Source of the DNA: Aminobacter sp039907765
GTDB taxonomy: Bacteria; Pseudomonadota; Alphaproteobacteria; Rhizobiales; Rhizobiaceae
Direction of reading: 5' to 3'
NCBI RefSeq assembly: GCF_039907765.1
Contig: NZ_JARDJI010000024.1
Location: forward strand, 3,645-67,644
Length of the DNA: 64,000 nucleotides
The notes beneath the pieces were generated by a model. The model did no database searches. It was not told the DNA's origin and was given only the letters and a program-made list of their open reading frames with translations. Positions 27,197-36,048 of the stretch are shown piece after piece; within the stretch, counting starts at the first letter, position 1; each line of letters opens with the position of its first letter. The position numbers were made by a program, and so were the translations under genes.

Positions 27197-28165
27197 ATGG
27201 CAATTCGCAAGCTACCGAAGCCAATAGTTGATATGCTGGCTTCTCGTCGCCATCGTCTTCGGCATTTTCTTTGGCATGCGGTCCGGGGTGCCTGGAACAA
27301 TCCGCTCCTGACGGCGGAGGTCAGGCAGCTCATCCGCAACAAGGGCTGGGCGCCGCCCAATGACCGCGCCCCGTTCGGCGCCGACGGCAAGCTCATCCTC
27401 GACAATTTTGCCGGCGAGGATTTCCTCTACATGCACCGGCAGATGATCCGCGAGGTCAACGACCTGCTCGCGCAGGAGGGCGAGCCGTCGCTGGACGCCT
27501 GGCCCGCCATGCCCAGGCCGGGGGAGAACCCCGATTTCGCGGTGCCGGCCGCCTGGGCATATGCCGATCCCAACCAGTCCGCGGCGGACAACGCACAGAT
27601 GACCGCCTCGCTGCAGCGGTTGAAGTCGGACGCCTATGCCGACAACCCGATCGGAATCTGGGAGACCTTCTACACCAGCCCGAACAACCTCCGCAGGCTG
27701 TCGCTGGGTGCGCTGGGCAACCTGCTCGAGATGACGATCCACAACAGCTTCCACATGCGGTGGGCGAGCCAGCCTTTCGGCTACATGCCGTCACCCAACC
27801 TGGAGGACGTGAACGCGATCGATCCCCAATGGGATTCGGTCGAGTATGACTATCTGGGAGACACCTATTCCAGCCACGTCAATCCGTTCTTCTGGTACCT
27901 GCATGGCTGGGCCGACGCCTGCATCGACAAGTGGACGGCGGCGAACGGGGTCGGCGACATCCAGTGGACCGGCACCTGGACCGGAAAGCTTGAGGCCGGC
28001 TGGTCGCTCGGCCAGCCCGAGGCGCTGACGGCGAAGGTGCGGGAAGAGGCGATGACCGGCCATCACCAATCGGACGCCGACCTTCGCGACATGGAGGAGA
28101 TCGTGCAGCGCCTCGGCTCCTGCAAGGTCATCCGCAACTTCTACGACCTTCTGCTGCAGCCCTGA
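27197..28165 (+). CDS. Tyrosinase-like (di-copper fold) protein
   Basis: A 322-residue protein with a strong GGGAGGGG ribosome-binding site. Two segments resemble the tyrosinase/hemocyanin copper sites. FLYMHRQMIREVND (His80) matches the CuA segment FLxWHRxxLxxxE. For CuB, IHNSFHMRW (His182, His186) and NPFFWYLHGWADACIDKW (His236) match the HNxxH and DPxFxxHHxxxDxxW pattern, with the first of the paired His replaced by Leu. The other two CuA His are not visible at the expected positions (Phe71 stands where the second would be). It may therefore have one copper, or be an inactive or diverged relative like some PvdP-type proteins. There is no signal peptide. Its role is unknown. Confidence 0.6.
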   Translation: MAIRKLPKPIVDMLASRRHRLRHFLWHAVRGAWNNPLLTAEVRQLIRNKGWAPPNDRAPFGADGKLILDNFAGEDFLYMHRQMIREVNDLLAQEGEPSLDAWPAMPRPGENPDFAVPAAWAYADPNQSAADNAQMTASLQRLKSDAYADNPIGIWETFYTSPNNLRRLSLGALGNLLEMTIHNSFHMRWASQPFGYMPSPNLEDVNAIDPQWDSVEYDYLGDTYSSHVNPFFWYLHGWADACIDKWTAANGVGDIQWTGTWTGKLEAGWSLGQPEALTAKVREEAMTGHHQSDADLRDMEEIVQRLGSCKVIRNFYDLLLQP

Positions 28166-28314
28166 GGGCACCGCCGGACATCAAGTCCGGCAGAGACATG
28201 CGTGGGGCGGCAACCTTGCCCCTCGCATGGTTGCCTTTCCCCACCATTGCCTCTCCCTGTCCGCGCCTGATATTCCGCCCGGGCCGTCTGTGCGGCTGAC
28301 CGGAACGATTGCCG

Positions 28315-30909
28315 ATGACCAAGCTCCCCGACCTGCCGGTGACGGCGGTCCTGCCGCAACTTGCCGAGGCCCTGTCCTCAGGCAGCAGCGCCGTGCTGGT
28401 CGCCCCGCCCGGCGCCGGCAAGACCACGCTGGTGCCTTTGGCGCTGCTCGACGCCGCCTGGCGCGGCGACGCCAGGATCGTGCTGCTCGAGCCGCGCCGG
28501 CTCGCCGCACGTGCTGCCGCCCGCCGCATGGCCTCGCTCCTCGGCGAGGAGCCGGGCGGCACCGTCGGCTATGCCATGCGCATGGAAAACAAGGTCGGCG
28601 CGAAGACGAGTATCCTCGTCGTCACCGAGGGCGTGCTCGCCCGCATGATCCTCGACGATCCGGAGTTGCCCGGCGTCGCCGCGGTCCTGTTCGACGAGTT
28701 CCACGAGCGCTCGCTCGACGGCGATTTCGGCCTGGCGCTGGCGCTCGACGTGCAGGGCGCCCTGCGTCCCGACCTCAGGCTCGTCGTCATGTCGGCGACG
28801 CTCGACGGCGCGCGGGTGTCGAAGCTGCTCGACGGCGCGCCGGTCGTCGCGAGCGAGGGTCGCAGCTTTCCGGTCGAGATCCGCTACGACGAGCGTCCCG
28901 CTGGCACGGCCGTCGAGGACGCCATGGCCAGGGCGATCCGCGACGCCCTTGCCGACGAGCAGGGCAGCGTGCTCGCCTTCCTGCCCGGCCAGCGCGAGAT
29001 CGAGCGCACCGCCGAGCGCCTGGAGGGCCGCTTGGCTGCCGATGTCGACGTGGTGCCGCTCTACGGCCAGCTCGACGGCAAGGCGCAGGACGCGGCGATC
29101 CGCCCCGCGCCCGCCGGCCGCCGCAAGGTGGTGCTCGCCACCTCGATCGCCGAGACCTCGATCACCATCGACGGCGTCCGCGTCGTCGTCGATTCCGGCC
29201 TGTCGCGCCTGCCCAGATACGAGCCGGCGAGCGGCCTGACCCGGCTGGAGACGGTGCGGGCGTCCCGCGCCGCCGCCGACCAGCGCGCCGGCCGTGCCGG
29301 CCGCACCAGCCCGGGCATCGCCATCCGCCTCTGGCGCGCCGAGCAGACGGCGGCGCTGCCCGCCTTTTCGCCGCCGGAAATCCTCGAGGCCGACCTGTCC
29401 GGCTTCATGCTCGACTGCGCCGCCTTCGGCGTCGCCGACCCGACCACGCTCTCCTTCCTCGACACGCCGCCGGCGCCGGCGCTGGCCGAGGCGCGCGCTC
29501 TTCTCCGCGAGCTCGATGCAATCGACGCCAACGGCCGCCTGACCGAGGCCGGCCAGGCGATGCGCCGGCTGGCGCTGCCGGTGCGTCTCGCCCACATGGT
29601 CGCCGAGGCCGCCCGCCAGGGCGCCGGGCCGGAGGCCGCCCAACTCGCCGTCTTGATGACCGAGCGCGGCCTCGGCGGCGACAGCGCCGATCTCGAACGT
29701 CGTCTCTCGCGCTTCCGCACCGAGCGCTCGCCTCGTGCAACCGCCGCGCGGCAACTGGCCGAGCGGCTGGCGCGGCAGGCCGGAAAGAATGCCCCTCACC
29801 CTTACCCTCTCCCCGTGAATGACGGGGAGAGGGGGGCGTCGGCGTCGCGGCCATCCTCCTTCTCCCCGTCATCACGGGGAGAAGGTCCGGCAGGGGATGA
29901 GGGGCGGCGCAAACCTTCCCGCGACGTGATGGCAGATGGCTCGCAAACCCCCGGCGCCCTTCTCCTCTATGCCTGGCCCGACCGCGTCGCCAGGGCGCGC
30001 GGCGAGCGCGGCCGCTTCGTGCTCGCCAATGGCAGCGGCGCTGCCGTCGATGCCGCCGATCCGCTCGCCGGCGAGTCCTACCTCGTCGTCGCCGACCTGC
30101 AGGGCAAGGCCCAGAACGCCCGCATCGCCTCCGCGGCGGCGGTGTCCGAGGCCGACATTCGTGCTGTTCTGGCAAGCCATCTCGAACGCCGGACGGACGC
30201 CAGCTTCGACCGGGAAAAGCGCTCGGTCCGCGTCCGCGAGACCGTCCGGCTCGGCGCCGTCACCTTGTCGGAGCGCATGCTGCCGGCACCCACCGGCGAG
30301 GCGGCCGACCGCGCCATCCTCGACGCCTTGCGCGCCCACGGGCTCGGTCTGCTCGACTGGGGCAAGGAGGCCGAGACCCTGCGCCAGCGCCTGTCCTGGC
30401 TTCACCGCGGCCTGGGCGAGCCCTGGCCGGACATGTCCGACGAGGCACTTCTGGCGCGGCTCGACGATTGGCTGCTGCCCTTCCTGCGCGGCGAGGCCTC
30501 TTTCGCGCGTATCGGCGCGGGCACCCTTCACGATGCGCTCATGTCGCTCGTTCCGCACGATCTGCAGCGCAGGATCGGTTCGCTCGCTCCCACCCATTTC
30601 GACGCGCCCTCGGGCAGCCACGTGCCGATCCGCTACGACGGCGAATGGCCGGTGCTGGCCGTGCGCGTGCAGGAGCTGTTCGGCATGGACAAGCACCCCG
30701 CCATCGCCGGCGGCACGGTGCCGCTCACGCTCGAACTTCTGTCCCCGGCGCATCGTCCGATCCAGACGACGCGCGACCTGCCCGGCTTCTGGCGCGGCTC
30801 CTGGGCCGACGTGCGCTCCGACATGCGCGGCCGTTATCCCAAGCATGTCTGGCCCGACAACCCGCTGGAGGCCAAGGCCACCAGCCGTGCCAAGCCGCGC
30901 GGCACCTGA
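28315..30909 (+). CDS. hrpB: ATP-dependent helicase HrpB
   Basis: A DEAH-type RNA/DNA helicase of 864 residues. Motifs in order are Walker A PPGAGKTTLVPLAL (about 31-45), Walker B FDEFHERSLDGDFG, motif III VVMSATLDG, motif V ATSIAETSITIDGVRVVVDSG and motif VI ADQRAGRAGR. A helicase-associated domain and the HrpB C-terminal domain follow. Residues about 493-531 (APHPYPLPVNDGERG through GPAGDEG) are encoded by a palindromic repeat element inserted in frame, which explains why it is about 40 residues longer than usual. ATG 28315 (MTKLPDLP) is preferred to TTG 28309. The cellular role of HrpB is poorly known. Confidence 0.92.
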   Translation: MTKLPDLPVTAVLPQLAEALSSGSSAVLVAPPGAGKTTLVPLALLDAAWRGDARIVLLEPRRLAARAAARRMASLLGEEPGGTVGYAMRMENKVGAKTSILVVTEGVLARMILDDPELPGVAAVLFDEFHERSLDGDFGLALALDVQGALRPDLRLVVMSATLDGARVSKLLDGAPVVASEGRSFPVEIRYDERPAGTAVEDAMARAIRDALADEQGSVLAFLPGQREIERTAERLEGRLAADVDVVPLYGQLDGKAQDAAIRPAPAGRRKVVLATSIAETSITIDGVRVVVDSGLSRLPRYEPASGLTRLETVRASRAAADQRAGRAGRTSPGIAIRLWRAEQTAALPAFSPPEILEADLSGFMLDCAAFGVADPTTLSFLDTPPAPALAEARALLRELDAIDANGRLTEAGQAMRRLALPVRLAHMVAEAARQGAGPEAAQLAVLMTERGLGGDSADLERRLSRFRTERSPRATAARQLAERLARQAGKNAPHPYPLPVNDGERGASASRPSSFSPSSRGEGPAGDEGRRKPSRDVMADGSQTPGALLLYAWPDRVARARGERGRFVLANGSGAAVDAADPLAGESYLVVADLQGKAQNARIASAAAVSEADIRAVLASHLERRTDASFDREKRSVRVRETVRLGAVTLSERMLPAPTGEAADRAILDALRAHGLGLLDWGKEAETLRQRLSWLHRGLGEPWPDMSDEALLARLDDWLLPFLRGEASFARIGAGTLHDALMSLVPHDLQRRIGSLAPTHFDAPSGSHVPIRYDGEWPVLAVRVQELFGMDKHPAIAGGTVPLTLELLSPAHRPIQTTRDLPGFWRGSWADVRSDMRGRYPKHVWPDNPLEAKATSRAKPRGT
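29791..29905. repeat. BIME-like palindromic element inside hrpB
   Basis: A 115-bp element bounded by inverted ends GCCCCTCA (29791-29798) and TGAGGGGC (29898-29905). It contains two hairpins with 12-bp perfect stems: CCCTCTCCCCGT/ACGGGGAGAGGG (29805-29833) and CCTTCTCCCCGT/ACGGGGAGAAGG (29858-29885). It is read through in frame by hrpB without a stop. Elements of this type are normally intergenic in this group. Confidence 0.85.
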
Positions 30910-30951
30910 GCATCATCCCGAACCGAAGGTCCGCGCAGCGAAGGCACCGGT

Positions 30952-31024
30952 TTTCGAAAAAAGATCATGCTCACCCAGGAAGAACATAGAGCCGCATCCC
31001 GATTTCGGGATGCAATAGGCTCTG
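30952..31024. repeat. Partial RIME-like repeat plus hairpin upstream of regB
   Basis: CACCGGTTTTCGAAAAAAGATCATGC (to about 30972) is one half of the Rhizobiales GATCATGC palindrome. It is followed by a perfect 9-bp stem GCATCCCGA/TCGGGATGC (30995-31003 with 31006-31014, loop TT), flanked by AGAGCC and GGCTCT. The hairpin ends about 40 bp before the regB start and could terminate hrpB transcription or lie in the regB leader. Confidence 0.6.
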
Positions 31025-31064
31025 GGGCTTGGCGCGAGCGCCTGTTGCAGCGCATAAAGCCGAC

Positions 31065-32390
31065 ATGAACCCGCTGACCCCCAAGCCAGACCTGCAACAT
31101 AGCCACAGGCTCCGTCTCAATACGCTGATCCGCCTGCGCTGGCTGGCGATCGTCGGCCAGAGCATCACCGTGGTGGTGGTCGCCTACGTGCTGGAATTCC
31201 CGCTGCCGGTCAGCCTCTGCTTCGCGCTGATCGCCAGCTCCGCCTGGCTCAACCTCCTGCTTGCCTTCCGCTATCCGGCCACCCACCGGCTCCGGCCGAT
31301 CGCCGCCTTCGGCATCCTCACCTTCGATAGCCTGCAACTCGCCGGCCTGCTCTATATCACCGGCGGCCTGTCCAACCCCTTCTCGCTGCTGATGACCGTG
31401 CCGGTGGTCATCTCGGCCACCTCGCTGCCGCTGCGCCTCACCGCCGTGCTCGCCGGCCTCGTCATCGCCATGGTCAGCCTGCTCGCCTTCTTCCATCTGC
31501 CGCTGCCCTGGTACAAGGGCATCGTCCTGGCCATGCCCTTCATCTACACCGCCGGCATCTGGATCGCCGTGTCCTGCTCGATCGCGTTCACCGCCATCTA
31601 CGCCTTCCGCGTCGCCCAGGAAGCGCGCCTGCTCGCCAATGCGCTCGCCGCGACGGAACTCGTGCTGCAGCGCGAGCAGCACCTGTCGGCGCTGGACGGC
31701 CTCGCCGCCGCGGCCGCCCACGAACTCGGCACGCCGCTCGCCACCATCACGCTCGTCGCCAAGGAGATGGAGCGCGCCCTCGGCAACGATCCGAAGTTCG
31801 GCGAGGACGTCACCCTGCTGCGCAGCCAGAGCGAGCGCTGCCGCGAGATCCTGAAGCGCCTCACCAGCCTGTCGTCGGAGGGCGAGGAGCATCTCGCTCG
31901 GCTGCCGCTCACCTCGCTGGTCGAGGAGGTCACGGCACCGCACCGCGATTTCGGCATCGCCATCAAGCTCGACCCCGGCGAACGCATCGGCCCCGAGCCC
32001 GTGGGCCATCGCAACCCGGGCGTCATCTACGGCCTCGGCAACCTGGTCGAGAACGCGGTGGATTTCGCCCGCAGCCGCGTCACCATCCACTGGAGCTGGG
32101 ACGACGAGGAAGTCACCTTCAGCATCATGGACGACGGTCCGGGCTTCCCGCACGACATCATCGACCGCATCGGCGAGCCCTACATGTCCACCCGCCAGGG
32201 CGCCGAGCCGGGCGGCGGCCTCGGCCTCGGCCTGTTCATCGCCAAGACCCTGCTCGAGCGCTCCGGCGCCGAGATCAGCTTCACCAATTCGAGCGGACCG
32301 GGCGAGGGCGCGGTGGTCGAGATTTCCTGGCCGCGCGCCGTCTTCCTCAATCCGGCGCCGGCAGGTTCGACTATGTTCGACACCGCCTGA
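31065..32390 (+). CDS. regB: Redox-sensing histidine kinase RegB/PrrB/ActS
   Basis: A 441-residue sensor kinase. The N-terminal half has about six transmembrane helices with the ubiquinone-sensing motif GGLSNPF at residues 100-106. The phospho-His is His219 in AAHELGTPLATITL. The redox-active Cys is Cys259 in SERCREIL, 40 residues on, the same spacing as His225-Cys265 of R. capsulatus RegB. The HATPase domain has NLVENAVDFA, DDGPGF and GGGLGLGLFIAKTLLERSGA. In rhizobia ActS/ActR controls acid tolerance, carbon fixation, nitrogen fixation and respiration genes. The response regulator gene follows 114 bp downstream. Confidence 0.94.
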   Translation: MNPLTPKPDLQHSHRLRLNTLIRLRWLAIVGQSITVVVVAYVLEFPLPVSLCFALIASSAWLNLLLAFRYPATHRLRPIAAFGILTFDSLQLAGLLYITGGLSNPFSLLMTVPVVISATSLPLRLTAVLAGLVIAMVSLLAFFHLPLPWYKGIVLAMPFIYTAGIWIAVSCSIAFTAIYAFRVAQEARLLANALAATELVLQREQHLSALDGLAAAAAHELGTPLATITLVAKEMERALGNDPKFGEDVTLLRSQSERCREILKRLTSLSSEGEEHLARLPLTSLVEEVTAPHRDFGIAIKLDPGERIGPEPVGHRNPGVIYGLGNLVENAVDFARSRVTIHWSWDDEEVTFSIMDDGPGFPHDIIDRIGEPYMSTRQGAEPGGGLGLGLFIAKTLLERSGAEISFTNSSGPGEGAVVEISWPRAVFLNPAPAGSTMFDTA

Positions 32391-32504
32391 GCGAGCCAGG
32401 CGGCGCTTTCACGGGCCTGGCATTGGACATCCGGGCTTTGCACCTATATCTGCGTGGAAAACCATAAGGACGACTGGGATCAAGGACAAAAAGGATAAGA
32501 TGTG

Positions 32505-33065
32505 ATGACCACCCAGGACATTGCAGGCGGGCTGCCGGGCGAAGACCACACTCTGCTTCTCGTCGACGACGACAAGCCGTTCCTGACGCGCCTGGCGCGC
32601 GCCATGGAAAGCCGCGGCTTCGCCGTCGACACGGCCGAAAGCGTCGAGGAGGCGGTCGCCAAGGTGCGCGCCAATCCGCCCGCCTATGCGGTGGTCGACA
32701 TGCGGCTGGGCGACGGCAACGGCCTCGACGTGGTGTCCGCCATCCGCGAGCGCCGCGAGGACACCCGCACGGTCATCCTCACCGGCTACGGCAACATCGC
32801 CACCGCAGTCACCGCGGTGAAGCTCGGCGCCATCGACTACCTGTCCAAGCCGGCCGACGCCGACGACGTCTTTGCGGCCCTGACCAATTCGGGCGGCGAG
32901 CGCGCGGCCCCGCCGGAAAACCCGATGTCGGCCGACCGCGTCCGTTGGGAACACATCCAGCGCGTCTACGAGATGTGCGAGCGCAATGTCTCGGAGACCG
33001 CCCGCCGGCTCAACATGCACCGCCGCACGCTGCAGCGTATCCTTGCCAAGCGGGCGCCGAGATAG
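32505..33065 (+). CDS. regA: Response regulator RegA/PrrA/ActR
   Basis: A 186-residue response regulator. The receiver has acidic residues in LLLVDDDKPFL (about 18-28), the phospho-Asp65 in VVDMRLGDGNGLDVV, the Thr in ILTGYGNIATAV and the Lys in YLSKPADADDV. A short Pro-rich linker (APPENP) leads to a Fis-type helix-turn-helix (VRWEHIQRVYEMCERNVSETARRLNMHRRTLQRILAKRAPR), which is almost invariant in this family. ATG 32505 is preceded by a GTG codon that could also start. It is the cognate partner of RegB upstream. Confidence 0.95.
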   Translation: MTTQDIAGGLPGEDHTLLLVDDDKPFLTRLARAMESRGFAVDTAESVEEAVAKVRANPPAYAVVDMRLGDGNGLDVVSAIRERREDTRTVILTGYGNIATAVTAVKLGAIDYLSKPADADDVFAALTNSGGERAAPPENPMSADRVRWEHIQRVYEMCERNVSETARRLNMHRRTLQRILAKRAPR

Positions 33066-33082
33066 CGTGAATGGCAAATAGT

Positions 33083-33158
33083 GAGTAGAGAGTAGTGGGG
33101 GCAGCGCTTGCTCAACAGGCGCCGTTTTCGGCTTTTAACGACTAACTACTCACTACTC
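33083..33158. repeat. Inverted repeat between convergent regA and mmcB
   Basis: GAGTAGAGAGTAGT (33083-33096) pairs with ACTACTCACTACTC (33145-33158) at 13 of 14 positions, with a 48-bp spacer. Its right arm includes the mmcB stop codon. It may act as a convergent terminator. The AGTAGTGAGTAGT motif is a repeat seen between genes in related genomes. Confidence 0.5.
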
Positions 33159-33653
33159 GCTCTCCCCCTCCAGCGCCGGCACCGACACCCCTGCCAGTTC
33201 TGCCGCCAGCAGCCGCGCCGCGCCGGCGCGCGCTATCCTCAGCATCAGTGCCTTGCGGGTCGCCGCCGCCAGCCGGTGTTCCGGCGCCTCGCGCATGATC
33301 TCGGCGCCGTAGCCGTCCGAGAGGATGAAGCCGCATTCCTCGGGGAAGATTTCCGCCGGCACCTCGGGATGGGTGGCGAAGAAGAATCTGTCGGAATGCA
33401 GCCGGTAGTCCGGCCATTTGCGGTCGGTGCGGAAATCCTCGACCGACGACTTGATCTCGATGATCCAGATGTCGCCCTGGCGCGTCAGTGCCACGAGGTC
33501 GGCGCGCCGTCCGGTCGCCAGCGACAGCTCGGGCAGCACATGCGCCCCCATCTGGGAGAGCAGGCGCTGCACGCCGCGCCGCACCAGCATGGCGCGGTCC
33601 GACTGGCGGCCGTCGACGAGGGGATTTTGGGCAAGCGGCGAAATGATCGGCAT
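33153..33653 (-). CDS. MmcB-family DNA repair protein
   Basis: A 166-residue protein of the MmcB family, linked in Caulobacter to mitomycin C resistance. The core RRADLVALTRQGDIWIIEIKSSVEDFRTDRKWPDYRLHSDRFFFAT has the D...ExK arrangement of PD-(D/E)xK nucleases (Asp in RADLV, EIKSS). That suggests a nuclease-like role in crosslink repair, which is inference from the motif. It is convergent with regA. Confidence 0.85.
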   Translation of the reverse strand: MPIISPLAQNPLVDGRQSDRAMLVRRGVQRLLSQMGAHVLPELSLATGRRADLVALTRQGDIWIIEIKSSVEDFRTDRKWPDYRLHSDRFFFATHPEVPAEIFPEECGFILSDGYGAEIMREAPEHRLAAATRKALMLRIARAGAARLLAAELAGVSVPALEGESE

Positions 33654-33928
33654 GCACCGATCATGGCATCATTTGTTCACGTTTTGAACCCGCCTTGGGG
33701 CGGCTGTTGCCGTGAATATGCTTGCTTGGGCTTCCTCAACTTCGCCTCGCTGGCTGCATCCGCTTTCCCGTCCTGCGTGTTGCCGAAATGCCATAGCTTC
33801 CACCTTAGTTAAGGTCGCGGCGGCAATGGGCGCTCGCGAGGCTTGGCAAGCAAAATGCCGGACCGTTAAGAATGGTGGCGGAAATGAGGCCGAATCGGCC
33901 TGGGCGTCGCTCCTTTCGGGAATCCAGC

Positions 33929-34549
33929 ATGCGCTTGAAATTCTCTGCTATCGCCGCCGCACTGGTGCTTTCCGCCGCACTCGCGGGCTGCTCGACCGAC
34001 GGTGTGTCGCGCATCTTCTCCAACGACTACGGCGCCCGCGTCGATGCCGGCTACCAGCTGCCGACCATCCCGATCAGCAAGGTGCCGCGCCAGTTCCACC
34101 GCCAGATCGTGCGCTACGAGACCGACGAGAAGCCGGGCACCATCGTCGTCGATACCGGGCAGAAGTTCCTCTATCTGGTCCAGCCCGAAGGCAAGGCGAT
34201 CCGCTACGGCATCGGCGTTGGCCGCGAGGGCTTCGAGTGGCAGGGCACCGCCCGTATCGCGCTCAAGCGCGAATGGCCGGTGTGGACGCCGCCGCCGGCG
34301 ATGATCAAGCGCCAGCCGGAGCTCGCCAAATGGTCGGGCGGCATGCCTGGCGGCCCCAAGAACGCGCTCGGCGCGCGTGCCCTCTACCTCTACAACAAGG
34401 GCGGCGACTCCGGTTACCGCCTGCACGGCACGCCGGAATGGTGGTCGATCGGCAAGGCCATGTCGTCGGGCTGCATCCGCCTCATGAACCAGGACATCAT
34501 CGACCTCTACAACCGCGCCGAGGTCGGCACCAAGGTCATCGTGATCTAA
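33929..34549 (+). CDS. L,D-transpeptidase (YkuD domain) lipoprotein
   Basis: A 206-residue lipoprotein with lipobox AALAGC (Cys about 19). The YkuD domain (about 60-206) starts at GTIVVDTGQKFLYLVQPEGKAIRYGIGVGREGF. It ends with the catalytic motif HGTPEWWSIGKAMSSGCIRLMNQDIIDLYNR, containing the nucleophile Cys in SSGCIR and the His. It forms 3-3 peptidoglycan crosslinks or attaches proteins to peptidoglycan. ATG 33929 is chosen because it gives a clean lipoprotein signal; a longer frame upstream begins with a non-signal extension. Confidence 0.9.
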   Translation: MRLKFSAIAAALVLSAALAGCSTDGVSRIFSNDYGARVDAGYQLPTIPISKVPRQFHRQIVRYETDEKPGTIVVDTGQKFLYLVQPEGKAIRYGIGVGREGFEWQGTARIALKREWPVWTPPPAMIKRQPELAKWSGGMPGGPKNALGARALYLYNKGGDSGYRLHGTPEWWSIGKAMSSGCIRLMNQDIIDLYNRAEVGTKVIVI

Positions 34550-34584
34550 CCGCGAACCGTCCAGGCAACACGGACGTCGCAAAC

Positions 34585-34619
34585 AAAAACCGGGCTCCAA
34601 GGCCCGGCTTTTTGTTTTT
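34585..34619 (+). terminator. Rho-independent terminator after the L,D-transpeptidase
   Basis: The stem CCGGGC/GCCCGG, extended by A-rich and T-rich flanks, has a 6-nt loop and is followed by TTTTTGTTTTT. It begins 36 bp after the stop codon. The A-rich 5' flank means it could also work in the opposite direction. Confidence 0.8.
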
Positions 34620-34772
34620 GGGTCAGTAGTGAGGCTGTTCCGGCAATTCGCTCCGCCGAGGCATCTGGGGTGGTTTTCGAGAACCGGAGCGCAGCGGACG
34701 TTCAGGTCCGTGAGCACCGGAAGCGCAGAAAACTGCGTCAGATGGCCGGGGGAGTAGAATTGACGGGCAGCC

Positions 34773-35348
34773 TCAGGCCACCTGCTCGACCTGCTGCACC
34801 TCAGGCACGAAGTGCCGGAGCAGGTTCTGGATGCCGTGCTTCAGCGTCGCCGTCGACGACGGGCAGCCGGCGCAGGCGCCCTTCATGTGCAGGAACACGG
34901 TGCCGTTCTCGTAGCCGCGGAAGGTGATGTCGCCGCCGTCCTGGGCGACCGCCGGGCGAACCCGCGTGTCGAGCAGTTCCTTGATCGTCACCACGATCTC
35001 GGCGTCGGCCTGGTCGTAGAATTCCTCGCTGTCCGCCTGATGCCCGGCGCCCGCCGCGCTTTCGCGCGCCATCACCGGCGCACCCGACATGAAATGCTCC
35101 ATGATCGAGCCGAGGATCGCCGGCTTGAGATGCTGCCAGTCCGGGCCGTCCTTGCTCACGGTGATGAAGTCGTAGCCGAAGAACACGCCGGTGACGCCCG
35201 GAATGTCGAACAGCCGGCCGGCCAGCGGCGAGGCGGCGCGCGCGCTGTCGGCGTCGCGGAAATCGGCGGTGCCGTCCACCAGCACTTCCTTGCCGGGCAG
35301 AAATTTCAGCGTCGCCGGGTTGGGGGTCGCTTCGGTCTGGATGAACAT
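34773..35348 (-). CDS. NifU-family Fe-S scaffold/carrier (Nfu type)
   Basis: A 191-residue two-domain Nfu protein. The N-terminal Nfu_N domain begins MFIQTEATPNPATLKFLPG (ATG 35348, the invariant family start). The C-terminal NifU-like domain has TRVRPAVAQDGGDITFRGYENGTVFLHMKGACAGCPSSTATLKHGIQ, with the CxxC pair that holds a [4Fe-4S] cluster. It delivers clusters to client enzymes. It is separated by about 120 bp from the universal stress protein gene on the same strand. Confidence 0.92.
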   Translation of the reverse strand: MFIQTEATPNPATLKFLPGKEVLVDGTADFRDADSARAASPLAGRLFDIPGVTGVFFGYDFITVSKDGPDWQHLKPAILGSIMEHFMSGAPVMARESAAGAGHQADSEEFYDQADAEIVVTIKELLDTRVRPAVAQDGGDITFRGYENGTVFLHMKGACAGCPSSTATLKHGIQNLLRHFVPEVQQVEQVA

Positions 35349-35470
35349 GGCCGTATCTCCATGGCCGCCGCGTCGGCGGGCCGTCACTTTGGAATAGTTC
35401 TAATTAGGCTCATGGCGGCCGACATTCAAGCCGCTGGCGCGCCTCCGCGCCAATATGTTGCGCCCGGTTT

Positions 35471-35962
35471 TTAGGCCAGGCTGTCGATGTCCTCGTCGGA
35501 CAGGTTCTGCGGCACCACCGTCACCGGGATCGGGAAGGCGGCCGCCTTGCCGGCGATCGAGGCGACGAGCGGCCCGGGGCCTTCCTTGCCCGCGCCGGCC
35601 GCCAGCACCAGGATGGCGATGTCCTGGTCTTCTTCGATCAGCTTGTGGATCTCCTCGGCGGGGCGGCCTTCGCGCACCACCAGCTCTGGCTCGATGCCGA
35701 GGGTCTCGCGCACTTTCGAGGCATGGGTGTCCAGCGCCCCGTTGGCCGTGGCGGTCGCCTCCTCGCGCATGATCTTTTCCACGCCCAGCCAGTGCTGGAA
35801 GTCGTCCGGCTCGATCACGTAAAGCAGCACCAGCACGCCGCCGGTCGATCTCGCGCGCTTCGAAGCATAGGCCACGGCCCGCTCGCATTCCGGCGTCTCG
35901 TCGATGATCGCCAGGAACTTGCGCCGATGGCCGGCTTCCTTGCTGAGGCGTTTGGAGACCAT
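35471..35962 (-). CDS. Universal stress protein (UspA family)
   Basis: A 163-residue single UspA domain: KFLAIIDETPECERAVAYASKRARSTGGVLVLLYVIEP at the start, ELVVREGRPAEEIHKLIEEDQDIAILVLAAG, and a C-terminal IPVTVVP strand. The usual ATP-binding G-x2-G-x9-G(S/T) motif is not clear at the expected site (AAGAGKEGPGPLVASIAGKAA), so nucleotide binding is uncertain. It lies downstream of trpS on the same strand, 86 bp after its stop. Confidence 0.87.
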   Translation of the reverse strand: MVSKRLSKEAGHRRKFLAIIDETPECERAVAYASKRARSTGGVLVLLYVIEPDDFQHWLGVEKIMREEATATANGALDTHASKVRETLGIEPELVVREGRPAEEIHKLIEEDQDIAILVLAAGAGKEGPGPLVASIAGKAAAFPIPVTVVPQNLSDEDIDSLA

Positions 35963-36048
35963 GTGCTACCTTGCTGTGCGTGGGCGTACCGGCGAGCAAT
36001 CTGCCACCGGCGCCGGCCGCCCGCAAGCAGGCCGGCGCCGGCACGTTG

